Assembly (NCBI GenBank): GCA_037043455.1
Contig: JAWPHD010001343.1
Span: 267,627-331,626 of the forward strand
Direction of reading: 5' to 3'
Length of the DNA: 64,000 nt
From: Cyrtodaria siliqua
Taxonomy: Eukaryota > Mollusca > Bivalvia > Adapedonta > Hiatellidae
A model generated the notes under the pieces. It worked only from the letters and a program-made list of their open reading frames with translations, was not told the origin of the DNA and searched no databases. Position numbers and translations under genes: made by a program. How positions within the stretch are numbered: position 1 is the stretch's first letter; each line of letters starts with the position of its first letter. Shown in pieces: positions 1 to 11,138 of the stretch.

Positions 1-350
1 TTCGGTTCTCTTACTATAAATCAGACACAGATAATAATTATTGGTATATGCGTATCAGTAGTGTTTCCCCTAATGCGGAATGGCAGGGCGGGTCGACACG
101 CCCTTTTTTCGCCCCGCCATGCAGTCTTTACATACCGCCATGCATTAATTACATGCCGCCCCGCAGTGCCCTTTCTAAAACTGCTCGCGACTGCAGTCTC
201 TTGAAATACACAAATGCACTTTGACACTTTGTTTGACCTTTAAACCGACAATCACCAGATTTAGCCACGGGGTATTTCCAATGTGTACAGGTAACTGATC
301 ACGCGTGACTCTTGTGATAAACATTGCTTCCCGTGAATACAACACTCCCC
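1..350. other. non-coding, nothing recognised
   Basis: No exon, RNA gene or repeat was recognised here. The stretch lies upstream of the first visible ORC1 exon and is probably intronic, because the missing ORC1 N-terminal half must lie further upstream. Confidence 0.4.
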
Positions 351-438
351 AAATAACAGTTTCTCGCTTCAGGGGTAGCCAAATAACAGTTTCTCGCTTC
401 AGGGGTAGCCAAATAACAGTTTCTCGATTCAGGGGTAG
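351..438. repeat. 30-bp tandem repeat, three copies
   Basis: Three head-to-tail copies of a 30-bp unit begin at 351, 381 and 411. Each contains AAATAACAGTTTCTCG followed by TTCAGGGGTAG. The third copy has one substitution (C to A) in the middle. There are no spacers, so this is a minisatellite and not a CRISPR array. Confidence 0.95.
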
Positions 439-486
439 TGGGAAATCAAGTCGGCGGCCTCCCAATCATATCTACAAGTAGGTCAT

Positions 487-880
487 ATGCACGGCCCTGG
501 AATGTTTTGCGAGAAGAATGCGAATGTTTTAATACTCTCAAAGCACTCGTTTATTACTGCGATTCAATGAGGTATTCAGTGTATTTCATTGATAAAGTAT
601 GAAATTAAACTTATATGGATGCGCATCTTTCCCACAAAAGCTTTACAAAACTTAGCGGTTTGACGTTTTCCCCCAAACAATCGTAAATCATAACAATGAC
701 CGGCCCTGGATTGATTTGCTAGAAAATACAAACTTTTTTAATACACTCGAAGAACTCGTTTATTAATGCGACTGGATGAGGTATTCAGTGTTTTTCATTG
801 ATAAAGAATGAAATTAAACATATATGGACGTGTACCTTTCCCAAAAAGCATTTCAAAACTTAGCGATATGCTTCTTTTTT
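487..880. repeat. two diverged direct copies of a ~215-bp unit
   Basis: The stretch from about 487 to 680 is repeated in diverged form from about 699 to 880. Shared landmarks include CGGCCCTGGA, ACTCGTTTATTA, GAGGTATTCAGTG and TTTCATTGATAAAG in the same order. It is intronic or intergenic and of unknown origin. Confidence 0.75.
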
Positions 881-1599
881 CATATCTCACTGGTTTTCGC
901 GATTCCAAAAAAGGACAAGATATTTAGTTCTGAATGTTTAATTGATATACATGTACGGGCCTTACATTACTGTATAACTGTTCAAAAATACACTAAGAGG
1001 ACTTAAATGTTGGGCAAGGCAATTGTCTTTTGAAAATACTCTTGCTCTGAGGCTGAGAAAGTGGATTTTAAAAATATTTCCAAAAAACATTTTTAAAACA
1101 GTCAATAGCACTGAGAGTGCCTTCGAATTAAAATAAGGCATTAATTTTACAACTAAAACCATCTTAGAGTATACATGTCAATACAATATAATATTATTTA
1201 TTTTTTAGAAAAGTTTTAAAATGTTATTAAATGACTTTTTGGATGTGTTTTTTTTTGGTGGTTGGGGGTGGGGTTAGGGGTGGTGGTAGTAGAGCGGGGT
1301 GGGGGTAGTAGTGACCAAATTATGCGCCGAATACCTGTGCAGAGAAGTAGATATAGAATATTGATGAAAACTCATACTCAAACATACCATAAAAGCGACG
1401 TTAACTTACAAAGATTTTTTTTAATAATTTTGCGCGTTAAAAATGCCCTTTTTTTTTATTTACCCTGCCCTTTTTCAAGGCTGGGGGAAACACTAATCAG
1501 AAATTGTCTTTAAAACAATGTTCTATGCCATGTATCATAATTAGCATTTACCTACTGTTGGATTATATTTCGAAATCAACTATAACGTGTCTTTTACAG
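881..1599. other. ORC1 intron sequence upstream of the first visible exon
   Basis: No exon was recognised. The stretch contains a G-rich tract at about 1258-1310 with runs of GGGG on the + strand. It ends in a good splice acceptor (pyrimidine-rich, then CAG) at 1597-1599. Confidence 0.5.
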
Positions 1600-4500
1600 C
1601 TGGATTTGTTGTGGACAAGAAAGCAAGACGTGATGTACAACATTTTTGATTGGCCGACAAAGCAGCATGCCCGCTTGATTGTTCTTGCTGTGGCGAACAC
1701 CATGGATCTTCCAGAGAGAATTATGATGAAACGCGTCTCCAGTAGACTGGTATGTTCACGCTTTGATCTCAAATAGCATAGAGAAAACACAAACTTTGTC
1801 CACACCTTTTTCAGTTAGAAAAAGAAGAATGACGCGTGCAGTTCTGTCGAGTTATTCTGTGTTTTGATGCCAAGCCTTAAAGTTCATAGGAAAAGGCATT
1901 GATAGAGTATTCTATTTATCATGAAGAAAATCTGCCATTTTCTTTAAAAATACATCTTAAACTGAATGTTATGCTTGACCTTCGCGCTGCAAGTACAGGT
2001 AACAAGAAATAGAAACAACAAGGGTTCAATTTCTTTTTCATCCAGAAAACATAATACTAGGTTATTTTTTCCTTTAATAATTTAGATTAATTTAATTTGG
2101 ATAATTTTGGAATCGGAAATGTGAACAAATACCATTTAATATTTAAATTTACATACCGGGTCACCTCAGATTGACCTTTCATCTAATCAATATTCATGAG
2201 AAGATCAACTAAATTCAACCAATGAAATCGCGCGTTTCATTTATAATTCACATGAAATAAAACTTATTCTATTCGAGTGAACTGAACAAACGCAAATCTA
2301 CATATCCGAATAAAGATAAAAGTCTTCGTGTGTTAATGCTGTGTTATTACAAGATACATTCAAAGAAATGCACTGAATGGTATGTTTTTTCATCAAGATA
2401 CGAAGAAAATCATGGGCACTGTCGTGTATTTTTTCCACCGATATTATTACGACAATATATAGCCTAAATAGTATGACATAATACATGTGGCCCGATTAGC
2501 TCAGTCGATAGCGTGCTCGACCGCAGAATTATCGGTATAATTTTAGTGTGTGGGTGTGGGTTCAATCCCACGAATCGGTATATTTGTACCGCTATTAAAT
2601 TTCGTCAAGTTTACAATCTTTTTTTTCCAGTAAATATTCAATAATGGTTGGTGTATTATGTTTTTCAACGCAATTCGTTTGTGTTTTATAAGCTAAAAGT
2701 TACGGACATTGTCTCTTTTAAAACCAAGCGTAGACTTGCTGTTCAATGCGACATGCGCAGTGAAGCTGTCGATACCGAACAATTTTGTAGGCTGAAATCT
2801 GATTGGCTAATCGTAAGGTCAATCTGAGGTGACCCGGAATGTAATATGGTCAGATCTAAATAGCGGAAAGTAGTGGAACGAATATTTTGGATCTGATTTT
2901 AATGAGATTGAGTAATCAGCAGCTGTTTGCTGTTACGACTTGATATTTCATTTGAAAACACAAATGAGCATTAATTATTACATTGTAAACGAAACTAACA
3001 TTTGCATCAAATATTTATTCAATCCCTTTCCAGGGTCTGACCAGAATGACGTTCCAGCCATACACGTTCAAGCAGCTTCAGACCATTGTAATGTCCCGCA
3101 TGAAGGGCCTCAAAGCCTTCGGCGAGGATGCCATACAGTTGGCTGCCAGAAAAGTTGCCGCACTTTCCGGAGACGCCAGACGGGCGCTGGACATCTGTCG
3201 AAGGTCGACAGAGATTGCCGAAGTGGCGTGTAAACAGCAGAAGAAGGAGCTGCTCGTGGTGATGATTCATGTCGACGCCGCCTTGCAGGAAATGTTCTCT
3301 TCTCCTAAGATTGTTGCAATCAGGTAGAGTTTCCAAAGAAGTTGTGTTTTGATTACTGCCTGAAATAGGTTACAGGACATTAAAATTATTGAGAAGTAAC
3401 TTATCTAACCTTTGCTGGAAGCCATACAAGATATGGAGAAACAATATTCCAGCTTGTGTTAGAGGTAGTACAAGGTATGGAGAAATCATGGCCTTTGATT
3501 ACTTTCGGTCAGTTATATAAGATGTGTCCTCATTAAAGGTTCCTGGCTCAAGGCCTGAAAGGATTGAGGCATGGTGTTATCATTGCCAGTCTGTACTGTA
3601 CATTTCTGGACAAATGCACGAAGACAAGTGAAGCACCAACAGTTATGCTAACTCCGGATTGCGAATTATCATTTTAACTGAAAAATCTAAGTTAAAATGG
3701 GGGATAATTCAAGTAAAATACACGACAGTCATGGTTCTTGTGAAATAACATTGTGTAATGATAATGAACAAGTGTGCCAAGTTCGGAAGCTTTCCGACAT
3801 TACGTTTTTGTAAAATGAGGAAAAACGACAACTTGAACCAAGACGAGTAGACAATAGAAACTAGAAATTGTTGTTGTCCATGGGACAAAAACGTATGGCT
3901 CCCCCATTCGCCCGCCGTTCTCTATTGATCAGAGATCATTTTGATATTTAATATCCCTGTGACATTGACCTTTGACTCACTCTGAAATGACTCGAAAAAC
4001 TCCATTGTGACTGACGTAGTGACAAAGATGACCTTTTATTTTGTTGACCTAGTGACCCGAAAATCAATAGGGGTTATCTACTTGTCATAACCAAACAATC
4101 GTTCCAAGTTTGAGGACCCTATGTCTAACCGTTCTCTAGTTATTGATCGTCAAGGTCACCACGACCTTGACCTTTGACCATAGGGGTCATCTACTTGTCA
4201 TGACCAACCATCGTTCCAAGTTTGAGGACCCTATGTCTAACCGTTCTCTAGTTATTGATCGTCAAGGTCACCTTGACCTTTGACCATAGGGGTCATCTAC
4301 TTGTCATGACCAACCATCGTTCCAAGTTTGAGGACCCTAGGTCCAACCGTTCTCTAGTTATTGATCGGACATCGTTTTGATAGTCAAGGTCACCGCGACC
4401 TTGACCTTTGACCTAGTGACCCCTCTACTTGTCATGACAGCCATCGTTCCAAGTTTGAGGACCCTAGGTGCAACCATTCTGTAGTTATTGATCGGACATC

Positions 4501-6576
4501 ATTTTGATAGTCAATGTCACCGCGACCTTGACCTAGTGACCCCAAAATCAATAGGGGTCATCTACTTGTCATGACCAACCATCCTGTCCAAGTTTGAGGA
4601 CCCTAGGTCCAACCGTTCTCTAGTTATTGATCGGACATCGTTTGTGACACAGACAGACCTACAGCCTTGACCTTTGACCTAGTGACCCCAAAATCAATAG
4701 GGGTCATCTACTTGTCATGACCAACCATCCTTCCAAGTTTGAGGACCCGAGGTCCAACCATTCTGTAGTTATTGATCCGACATCGTTTTGATAGTCAATG
4801 TCACCACGACCTTGACTTTTGACCTAGTGACCCCAAAATCAATAGGGGTCATCTACTAGTCATGACCAACCATCCTTTCAAGTTTGAGGACCCTAGGTCC
4901 AACCGTTCTCTAGTTATTGATCGGACATCGTTTGTGACACAGACAGACCTACAGCCTTGACCTTTGACCTAGTGACCCCAAAATCAATAGGGGTCATCTA
5001 CTTGTCATGACCAACCATCCTTCCAAATTTGAGGACCCTAGGTCCAACCATTCTCTAGTTATTGATCGGACATAGTTTGTGACACAGACAGAGAAACAGA
5101 CAGAAGGCACAAAATCAATATGGCTCCCCCCTACCACACTTTGTGTGGGTGGGGGGCCATAATTCAATTTATAATATATGCTGACTATTGACAGACGGAA
5201 ATCGCCAAAATACAAAAATCTTTTAAGAAATAAAATGTACATCAATAGTCAGCATATACTATAAATTGAATTTCTATTGTCACGGGTGCTGTAATAAAAA
5301 TTTCATTTATGTGTAGTTTGTTAAGCAAAATACAGTTGCACACTTGATAACTTACATATGATTGTGTATTATATACTTAACGCAATTAAAAGTGCAAGTT
5401 TTTTTATTTTGTGTTTATTTTATTTGTGTTTATTTTAATTAAAATGTCTCCCAAGATCGATTGTAGTGTTGTGTACATGTTAGAAATTATCTACATTCCC
5501 TATAAATCTGGTGACCGATCAAAGTCATGTATTGAAGTAAAATCGGAATTATACGAAATCAATGCTTCCTACCAAATTTGCGTTTTTAATGGCGTTAAGT
5601 ATATTTGTTATGTACAATTATTTGGAGAGAAAAAACACCACTGAATTCTGTTTCAGAAATGCGTCGAGTCAAGAGAAGATATTCCTACGAGCCATTGTGG
5701 CCGAGTTCCAGCGACTAGGTCTGGAAGAGGCGGATTTCACAAAGTTGTACAATCAGCACATATCCCTGTGCAGGTTTGAAGGTACAGCAACATTTGTGCA
5801 CTGTAAAACACTGAAGTTACTTAGAGTGTAATCTCATCTGTCATCAGATGAGCGTCTAAAGTTGTTTTCAAATCCTACTTGCAGCTGAACAGAGTATTTT
5901 TCTCATCTTCATTCCTTTCAGCGTCACCATTCGGAACAGAATCTACGATTACAAGGGCCTGCAGCGTAGCCCGGTTTAATCGCTCTGATCGTAAACTCAG
6001 TAATTGAGACCATTTCTGATATGGTAATCAAACTTCATGGGTAAAACTTAAATGGTGAGAGAATGACCCCTTTTTATGTTTGCGTCAGAGGGCGTCCTGG
6101 CCCGATCATGAAAAACCTTATCTGCACGATAATTATTTTTGTAGCCACATTCATCAGATTTCTTGGTTCGACTGGCTACGGTGAGAGGATAAACTATGCT
6201 TGGTGCCAGAGTGTCATGTTTCAATGACTAGATCCTGAAAAATCTTGTTTGCATAATTGCTCTTCTCCCATGGACCAACAATTTCATTTGCAGTATTTAG
6301 GAGTATTGATGTTTGGGTGATAGTAATTCTTTTCTTGCATTGTGATCATTTGATTTAACCTGGAAAATATGTAAACATGGAGCTTAGAGATTGCCTCATA
6401 TTATTTTAGGTCTACAGCCTCCATCCACAGGCGAGTTGGCAGCCATGTGTTCACGCCTTGGCAGTGTACGACTACTACTGGTGGAGCATGGGAGGCAGGA
6501 TCTCTACATGAGGGTGCGACTAAACGTCAGCCAGGATGACGTCCTGTACGCACTCAGAGAACAGAAAGACGTTTGA
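1600..6576 (+). CDS. ORC1: origin recognition complex subunit 1, C-terminal exons (5' partial)
   Basis: ORC1 is the AAA+ ATPase subunit of the origin recognition complex; it binds replication origins in the nucleus and helps load MCM helicase. Four exons are visible: 1600-1749, 3034-3323, 5657-5781 and 6410-6576, all with AG/GT borders and compatible phases, giving 244 codons including the TGA stop at 6574-6576. Exon 1 starts just after the Walker B acidic residues ([10 protein letters not shown]), carries the sensor-1 strand ([13 protein letters not shown]) and ends in RVSSRL. Exon 2 ([10 protein letters not shown]) carries the sensor-2 segment [14 protein letters not shown]. Exons 3 and 4 form the winged-helix domain, with [15 protein letters not shown] and [15 protein letters not shown]. 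These blocks align in order with vertebrate ORC1. The BAH domain, Walker A and Walker B must lie upstream of the window. No frameshift is seen. Introns hold mobile elements at 2148-2848 and about 3880-5160. Confidence 0.96.
2148..2848. mobile_element. ~700-bp terminal-inverted-repeat element in an ORC1 intron
   Basis: ACCGGGTCACCTCAGATTGA near 2155 is matched in inverted orientation near 2816-2840. The two arms stay similar for about 45 bp, including a following CTAATCAAT-type stretch. The interior holds a tRNA-like segment (2489-2580) and no transposase, so this is a non-autonomous element. The superfamily is not determined, and the exact ends and target-site duplication are unclear. Confidence 0.75.
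2489..2580 (+). repeat. tRNA-like segment (SINE head or tRNA pseudogene)
   Basis: An A-box-like stretch (TTAGCTCAGTCGATAGCG) and a B box (GGGTTCAATCCC) are spaced as in a tRNA, with a partial acceptor stem (CCGAT with ATCGG). The anticodon arm region is too long and does not fold into a normal stem-loop, and the first two acceptor pairs fail. A tRNA-derived Pol III head inside a larger mobile element is more likely than a working tRNA gene. Confidence 0.6.
3620..3860. repeat. dispersed repeat, inverted relative to 49556-49760
   Basis: A stretch around GTGTAATGATAATGAACAAG followed by GTGTGCCAAGTT and ATGAGGAAAAAC is found as a diverged reverse complement at 49600-49760. It resembles the flank of the tandem-core elements and may be the remnant of another one. 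Confidence 0.7.
3880..5160 (+). mobile_element. tandem-core element with GACA-rich segments and 3' hairpin (pearl/Helentron-like)
   Basis: At least seven diverged units, spaced about 100-150 bp, share GGGGTCATCTACTTGTCATG, CCAAGTTTGAGGACCC and TCTCTAGTTATTGATCG. Units contain GACACAGACAGAC-type microsatellite, and the array ends in ACAGACAGAGAAACAGACAG followed by a GC-rich hairpin at 5122-5159 (GGCTCCCCC paired with GGGGGGCC). Near the start at about 3895 there is a GTATGGCTCCCCCA that matches the hairpin arm. Tandem core, short microsatellite and 3' hairpin is the layout of mollusc pearl elements and Helentron-associated elements; that family assignment is inference. Confidence 0.8.
5162..5272. 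repeat. ~110-bp foldback (small MITE)
   Basis: Arms of about 31 bp at 5162-5192 and 5242-5272 are inverted copies of each other (AATTCAATTTATAATATATG and its near complement). It abuts the 3' hairpin of the preceding tandem-core element and has no coding capacity. Confidence 0.85.
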
Positions 6577-6651
6577 TCGATGACGTTTAATAGCTCAGAA
6601 TTAATTTAATTAACTCGGAACACATGACATGTTATCGAGTCCAAGAACAGA

Positions 6652-6657
6652 AATAAA
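6652..6657 (+). promoter_or_regulatory. candidate ORC1 polyadenylation signal
   Basis: AATAAA lies 75 bp after the ORC1 stop codon, the first canonical hexamer downstream. Confidence 0.55.
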
Positions 6658-6659
6658 TT

Positions 6660-7489
6660 TGATGGTTCGGACATCAAATACACCATGTTGCGGAACAAAA
6701 CTACATTTGATAGCTCAGGCATCAAATATGACGCGTAGCAGAACAAACACATTTATCATTGGACATCGTATAGTGTCCACTAATTTCCACTAGTGAAAAG
6801 TTTATTGTTTAAATGTTTTGGGTGACAGACCTATGAACAACCAAGTTTTGACAGAACCAATGGAATAGGGTGTAATGAAAGAAAAGTGGATGAAAGACCC
6901 AAGAAATAGTGGAGTTTTTATGCTTGATTAAATAGTGTATGTGTTTTCAAGCTTCAGAAGTTGTCCAATCGATACAATAAATCAATAAACTGCTGCAGAG
7001 GGTGCAGTCCAGGAAAATATCATGGAGTGGAATGCTTGAACTACTTCCATTTTACAAGTAGACTTGTAGACAACTACATAAAACGTGGCCTTTCACAACA
7101 CGACCATATTTCAACAAAGACGAGAGGAGATGTGCAATATTTATTATTAACTGATCTGTTCAATTTCTCTTCATTCAAACAGCAGAAGTTCATCCAAATA
7201 ATGCAGGATGCTAAATTTTAAAATTATCCTTTAAAATTATCCATTTTAATACATTTTATCGTGGAAATTTCTCATTTTATGCATTTTAGTGGTCTTAAAT
7301 TGTCGAACTAAACCAATTTTTTAATTGTAATATAATTCTTTTTATATATTGAAATGAAATATAATACATTATTAAATAAAAAATACTGTTTGATTGTATT
7401 TATCACATTTCCACCGTCAACACCGGGTTAGTTTTTATGCATCTGATGGCATATTGTTATTGTTATTGCACTGTCCCAAACAATTGTAT
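6660..7489. other. intergenic, nothing recognised
   Basis: AT-rich sequence after the ORC1 3' end. A weak + strand open frame (6961-7221) has no recognisable domain and no splice context. No RNA gene was recognised. Confidence 0.4.
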
Positions 7490-7857
7490 TTCAGCCATAA
7501 CTGAATGTACTGTCAGCGGTGAATTTCATGAAACTTCACACGAACGTTAATCACAATGAGAAAGTGCGTCGCTCCTCGAACTTGGAGGTCAAACGACTCA
7601 AAATTGTGTCTGCTAAAACTGAAAGTCTGGAAGGGAATTGCATAAAACGAAACGCAAATGTTAATGAGAAGGTGTACAAGAATCGGCTCTGTACCTCAAA
7701 GGTCAAGGGCAATGTCGAAATCTTGTCTCGGCCATAACTTTGAAAGTACTGAAGGGAATTTCATGAAACTTTGCAAGAATCAGGTCTGTACCTCAAAGGT
7801 CAAGGTCATACAGCTCAAAATTGTGTCTGCCACAAGAAACTTAAGGAAATTACAACA
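7490..7857 (+). repeat. diverged tandem units of a tandem-core repeat
   Basis: Several units of roughly 120-150 bp share GAATTTCATGAAACTT, CTGTACCTCAAAGGTCAAGG and CTCAAAATTGTGTCTGC. The reading frames across it are repeat artefacts. A related fragment (GAATTTCATGAAACTTCACA) recurs at about 9815. Confidence 0.75.
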
Positions 7858-9403
7858 AGAGCCTGTGGACGCTCTACTGGCTAACATGGCTCTTATAACA
7901 TCAATGAAGCGAGTGACTGCCATTTACGTTTTTTTGAAAGTTTCAGGCAAAAAACAGCTTTTTGACTAAATCAAGGGCCATAACTAAAGAATCTGGTAAA
8001 GTTTGGTAAAGATCAGATGAAAAATGAAGGCCATACCGTATTAACGAGGCAAAATATAGCATTTATTTCTGGCCCAACATCGAGCTAAAAAAAAAAAATA
8101 ATAATAATAATTTAAAAAAAAACGAATAATAATATAAAAAAGAAAGTTGTAAAATCTGGTAAAGTGTGGCAAAGATCAGATGCAAAATGAAGGCCTTATC
8201 GTAGGACGAGGCATATTATAGCATTTTTAACAAAATCAAGGGCCATAACTCCGCTGTTACTTGTCCGATCTGGTTGGTTTTCGAACTTGACCAAGCTTTT
8301 ATAGACATTAACAATTTCATGAAGTTTGGTAAAGATCGGATGAAAAATGAAGGCGCTATCGTCTTAACGAGGCAAAATATATCCTTTTGAAGTAAATCAA
8401 GGGCCATAACTCCGATACGGCTGGTTTTCGAACTTGTCTGAGCTTTCATTGATATTAACAATCTGATAAAGTTTGGTAAAGATCGGATGAACAATGAAGC
8501 CCCTATAGTCAACGAGGCAAAATATAGCATTTTTAACTAAATCAAGGGCCATAACTCCGCTGTTACTATTCCGATATGGCTGGTTTTCGAACTTGTCCAA
8601 GCTTTCATTGATATTAACAATCTGATCAAGTTTGATAAAGATCGGATGAACAATGAAGCCCCTATCGTCTTAACGAGGCAAAATATAGCATTTTTAACTA
8701 AATCAAGGGCCATAACTTTGCCGTTACTGGTTTGATATGGCTGTTTTTCAAACTTGTTCGAGCTTTCAACGACATTAACAATCTGATAAAGATTGGTAAA
8801 GATCGGATGAACAATGAAGCCCCTATCGTCTTAACAATGCAAAATATAGCATTTTTAACTAAATCAAGGGCCATAACTCCGCTCTTACTACTTCGATATG
8901 GCTGGTTTTCGAACTTGTCCGAGCTTTCATTGATATTAACAATCTGATAAAGTTTGGTAAAGATTGGATGAACAATGAAGCCCCTATCATCTTAACGAGG
9001 CAAAATATAGCAATATAGCATTTTCAACTAAATCAAGGATCATAACTCTGGTGTTACTGGTCCGATCTGGCTGGTTTTCGAACTTTTCTGAGCTTTCATT
9101 GATATTAACAATGTGGTAAAGTTTGGTATAGATAGGTTGAATAATGAAGGCCCTATCGTCTTAACGAGGCAAAATATAGCAATATAGCATTTTTAACTAA
9201 ATCAAGGGCCATAACTCCGCTGTTACTTGGCCGATCTGGCTGGTTTTCAAACTCATCCGAGCTTTCATTGATATTAACAACCTGTTAAAGTTTGGTAAAG
9301 ATTGGATGAAAAATGAAGGCCCTATTGTCTTAACGAGACAAAAGTTAACAACGGACGGACGGACGGACGACGGACAACTCGGCATCCCATAAGCTCTGCT
9401 GGC
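7858..9403 (+). mobile_element. tandem-core element, ~160-bp units, ACGG microsatellite (pearl/Helentron-like), copy 1
   Basis: It starts with GCCTGTGGACGCTCTACTGG, then carries about eight units of roughly 146-169 bp anchored on AAATCAAGGGCCATAACT (near 7970, 8232, 8394, 8540, 8700, 8863, 9032, 9199). An A-rich block interrupts the first units at about 8085-8140. The array ends in a GGAC/ACGG microsatellite (about 9348-9377) followed by CTCGGCATCCCATAAGCTCT. The right half of the terminal hairpin present in copy 2 (53398-54822) is missing here. It has no coding capacity and is presumed mobilised by a Helentron encoded elsewhere. Confidence 0.85.
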
Positions 9404-9410
9404 CAAAAAA

Positions 9411-9860
9411 AATTGACAATTTTAACGGTCTGCTCTATTTAACAAAATTTATTATCCAATCCTTGTTAAACTAGGAAATAATGTTTTTATGGGCATAATA
9501 TCTAGGTCATGGTCGGAAACCAGCCACATCGTCCCGGTAACAACGGAGTTGTGGCCCTTTAATTATTTTAAATTGACAATTTTGATGATGTCCGCTCAAT
9601 ATCTTGAATATTTGTTTTTAAATCTCGAAGAAACTTGGTCAAGTTCGAAAATCAGACGAATCGCCCTGGTAACAATAGAGTTTGTATTATGTCGCGGCAT
9701 TGTCAACCCATCCATCTGTTATCAGTTGCAAATGATCCACTTTCGACGGGCCTATTTTGTGTCTAATGGACACTCTTGTTTAACTTTTTTCCTCGGATCT
9801 CAAAATCCCCTTAATGAATTTCATGAAACTTCACACATGGATACACTGCCATGAAAAGAA
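9411..9860 (-). repeat. related tandem-core units in opposite orientation
   Basis: On the - strand this reads as GGGCCACAACTCCGTTG-type units with pieces related to the 160-bp core, about two to three degenerate units. It has no clear ends. Confidence 0.6.
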
Positions 9861-11138
9861 CTCAGTAGACAAGTGCCACAATCTGTCGTGCAATTAGGCA
9901 GAATTGTGTCCCTTTTCCCTAATAACTAAACAAGGCCTCAAACTTTGAGCGGATTGTCCTCCGACATCGCTTGTTCTACATCGACTTGCATAGTCAAACT
10001 TTTATTATAAAAGAGACCATTAAATGGAAGATCCAAATTGGTCTCTTATGGTAATCACTTAAAGAAGGTGGTATTTTTATTAAACTTAGCAGATGGTCTC
10101 TTTGTAGAGCTGATCACTTAGAATTGTTTTATTTGCGAACCATTATTGGTTTAAACATATATTTTTTCATAGATTACAACATTTCATATAAACTCTATAC
10201 AAACATTAAAGGAAATTGAATAGAATTTTTCTCCTTAAGAATTATTACAAATTATTTAAATTGTTCAAAGCAAATTGCTTTTTTCATATTACTCTTTTGT
10301 TCATTAATCCGGCCATCAATAGGCAAATTTTACAACAGATGTACATCGTTTCTAAACCTACTGATGATGAGGTATATATATAAATTACATATTTTGAGAA
10401 TTAAAACTCTTATAGACATGCTCAAAATACAGCTGACTACTCCAAAGTGTATATCTTAATAAACTGCTATTTAATAGCCAATTGCAGAAGAGTAGTCTAG
10501 ATTTTCAACGGTGTTATCTGCTCACAAAATATTCATTCTATAATTTCTTTCAGCTTGGATCCAGGCATTTAAATCAACCCAACAAACAATGGCCTTTGTG
10601 AAATATATATTCTCGCAAACAATTTTGAAGTGACAAGACGATGGAATTGTAAATAGCTACCGCAGTAGCTTGTAATTTCGGATTAAATTTCCGTTCTTGG
10701 TTTATTTAACTCGTTCTTTATGTATGGTCATGACTCTTAATAAAGTGCACATTGTCGCTATCGCATAAACACGCTGTCCGATGTTCTGCAATGGTCCATG
10801 TAGATTAACATCAAAACTGACCGCTGTCTTCTATTACCAATGTGGATTTAAACTTTCAAACCTTTTTTGTCTGGAAAATAAATAAAAGCACAATATCAGT
10901 ATTTGAAGTATATACCGGTACCTACCAAAATTTCAGTACGGCATTCTACAATTGTACTCTGACAAAGAAAATACTACCAAAATGGATATTAAAGGAAGGA
11001 GTGAAAAATGTAACTGTGGGAAACCAGAGATGGTATTGGGTAAACTGTATGTGTGTGGCTCATTATATATATCAATATTTCAGTATAAGAGGGATAACTA
11101 ATTTAGTGCATAAGCAGTTCCGAAAATTTAAATATTTT
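9861..11138. other. intergenic; contains a dispersed repeat at 10310-10540
   Basis: No gene was recognised. A stretch at about 10320-10430 (AAATTTTACAACAGATGTAC to CATATTTTGAGAAT) is related in direct orientation to 60440-60545. The rest is AT-rich without visible structure. Confidence 0.5.

Noticed and set aside
351..438. CRISPR-like array
   Set aside because: Repeats are directly adjacent without spacers and the DNA is eukaryotic; it is a minisatellite. The 24-bp array at 52328 is rejected for the same reason.
770..790. Upstream ORC1 exon carrying the Walker B LDE
   Set aside because: CTGGATGAGGTATTC looks like LDE plus a donor, but it lies in a tandem repeat whose sister copy reads differently, and the upstream frame is not ORC1-like.
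2489..2580. Functional tRNA gene
   Set aside because: A and B boxes are present, but the anticodon arm is malformed and the acceptor stem is incomplete; it lies inside a mobile element.
8216..9406. Several open frames within the 160-bp repeat array
   Set aside because: Frames recur with the repeat period, occur on both strands and carry no domain; they are repeat artefacts.
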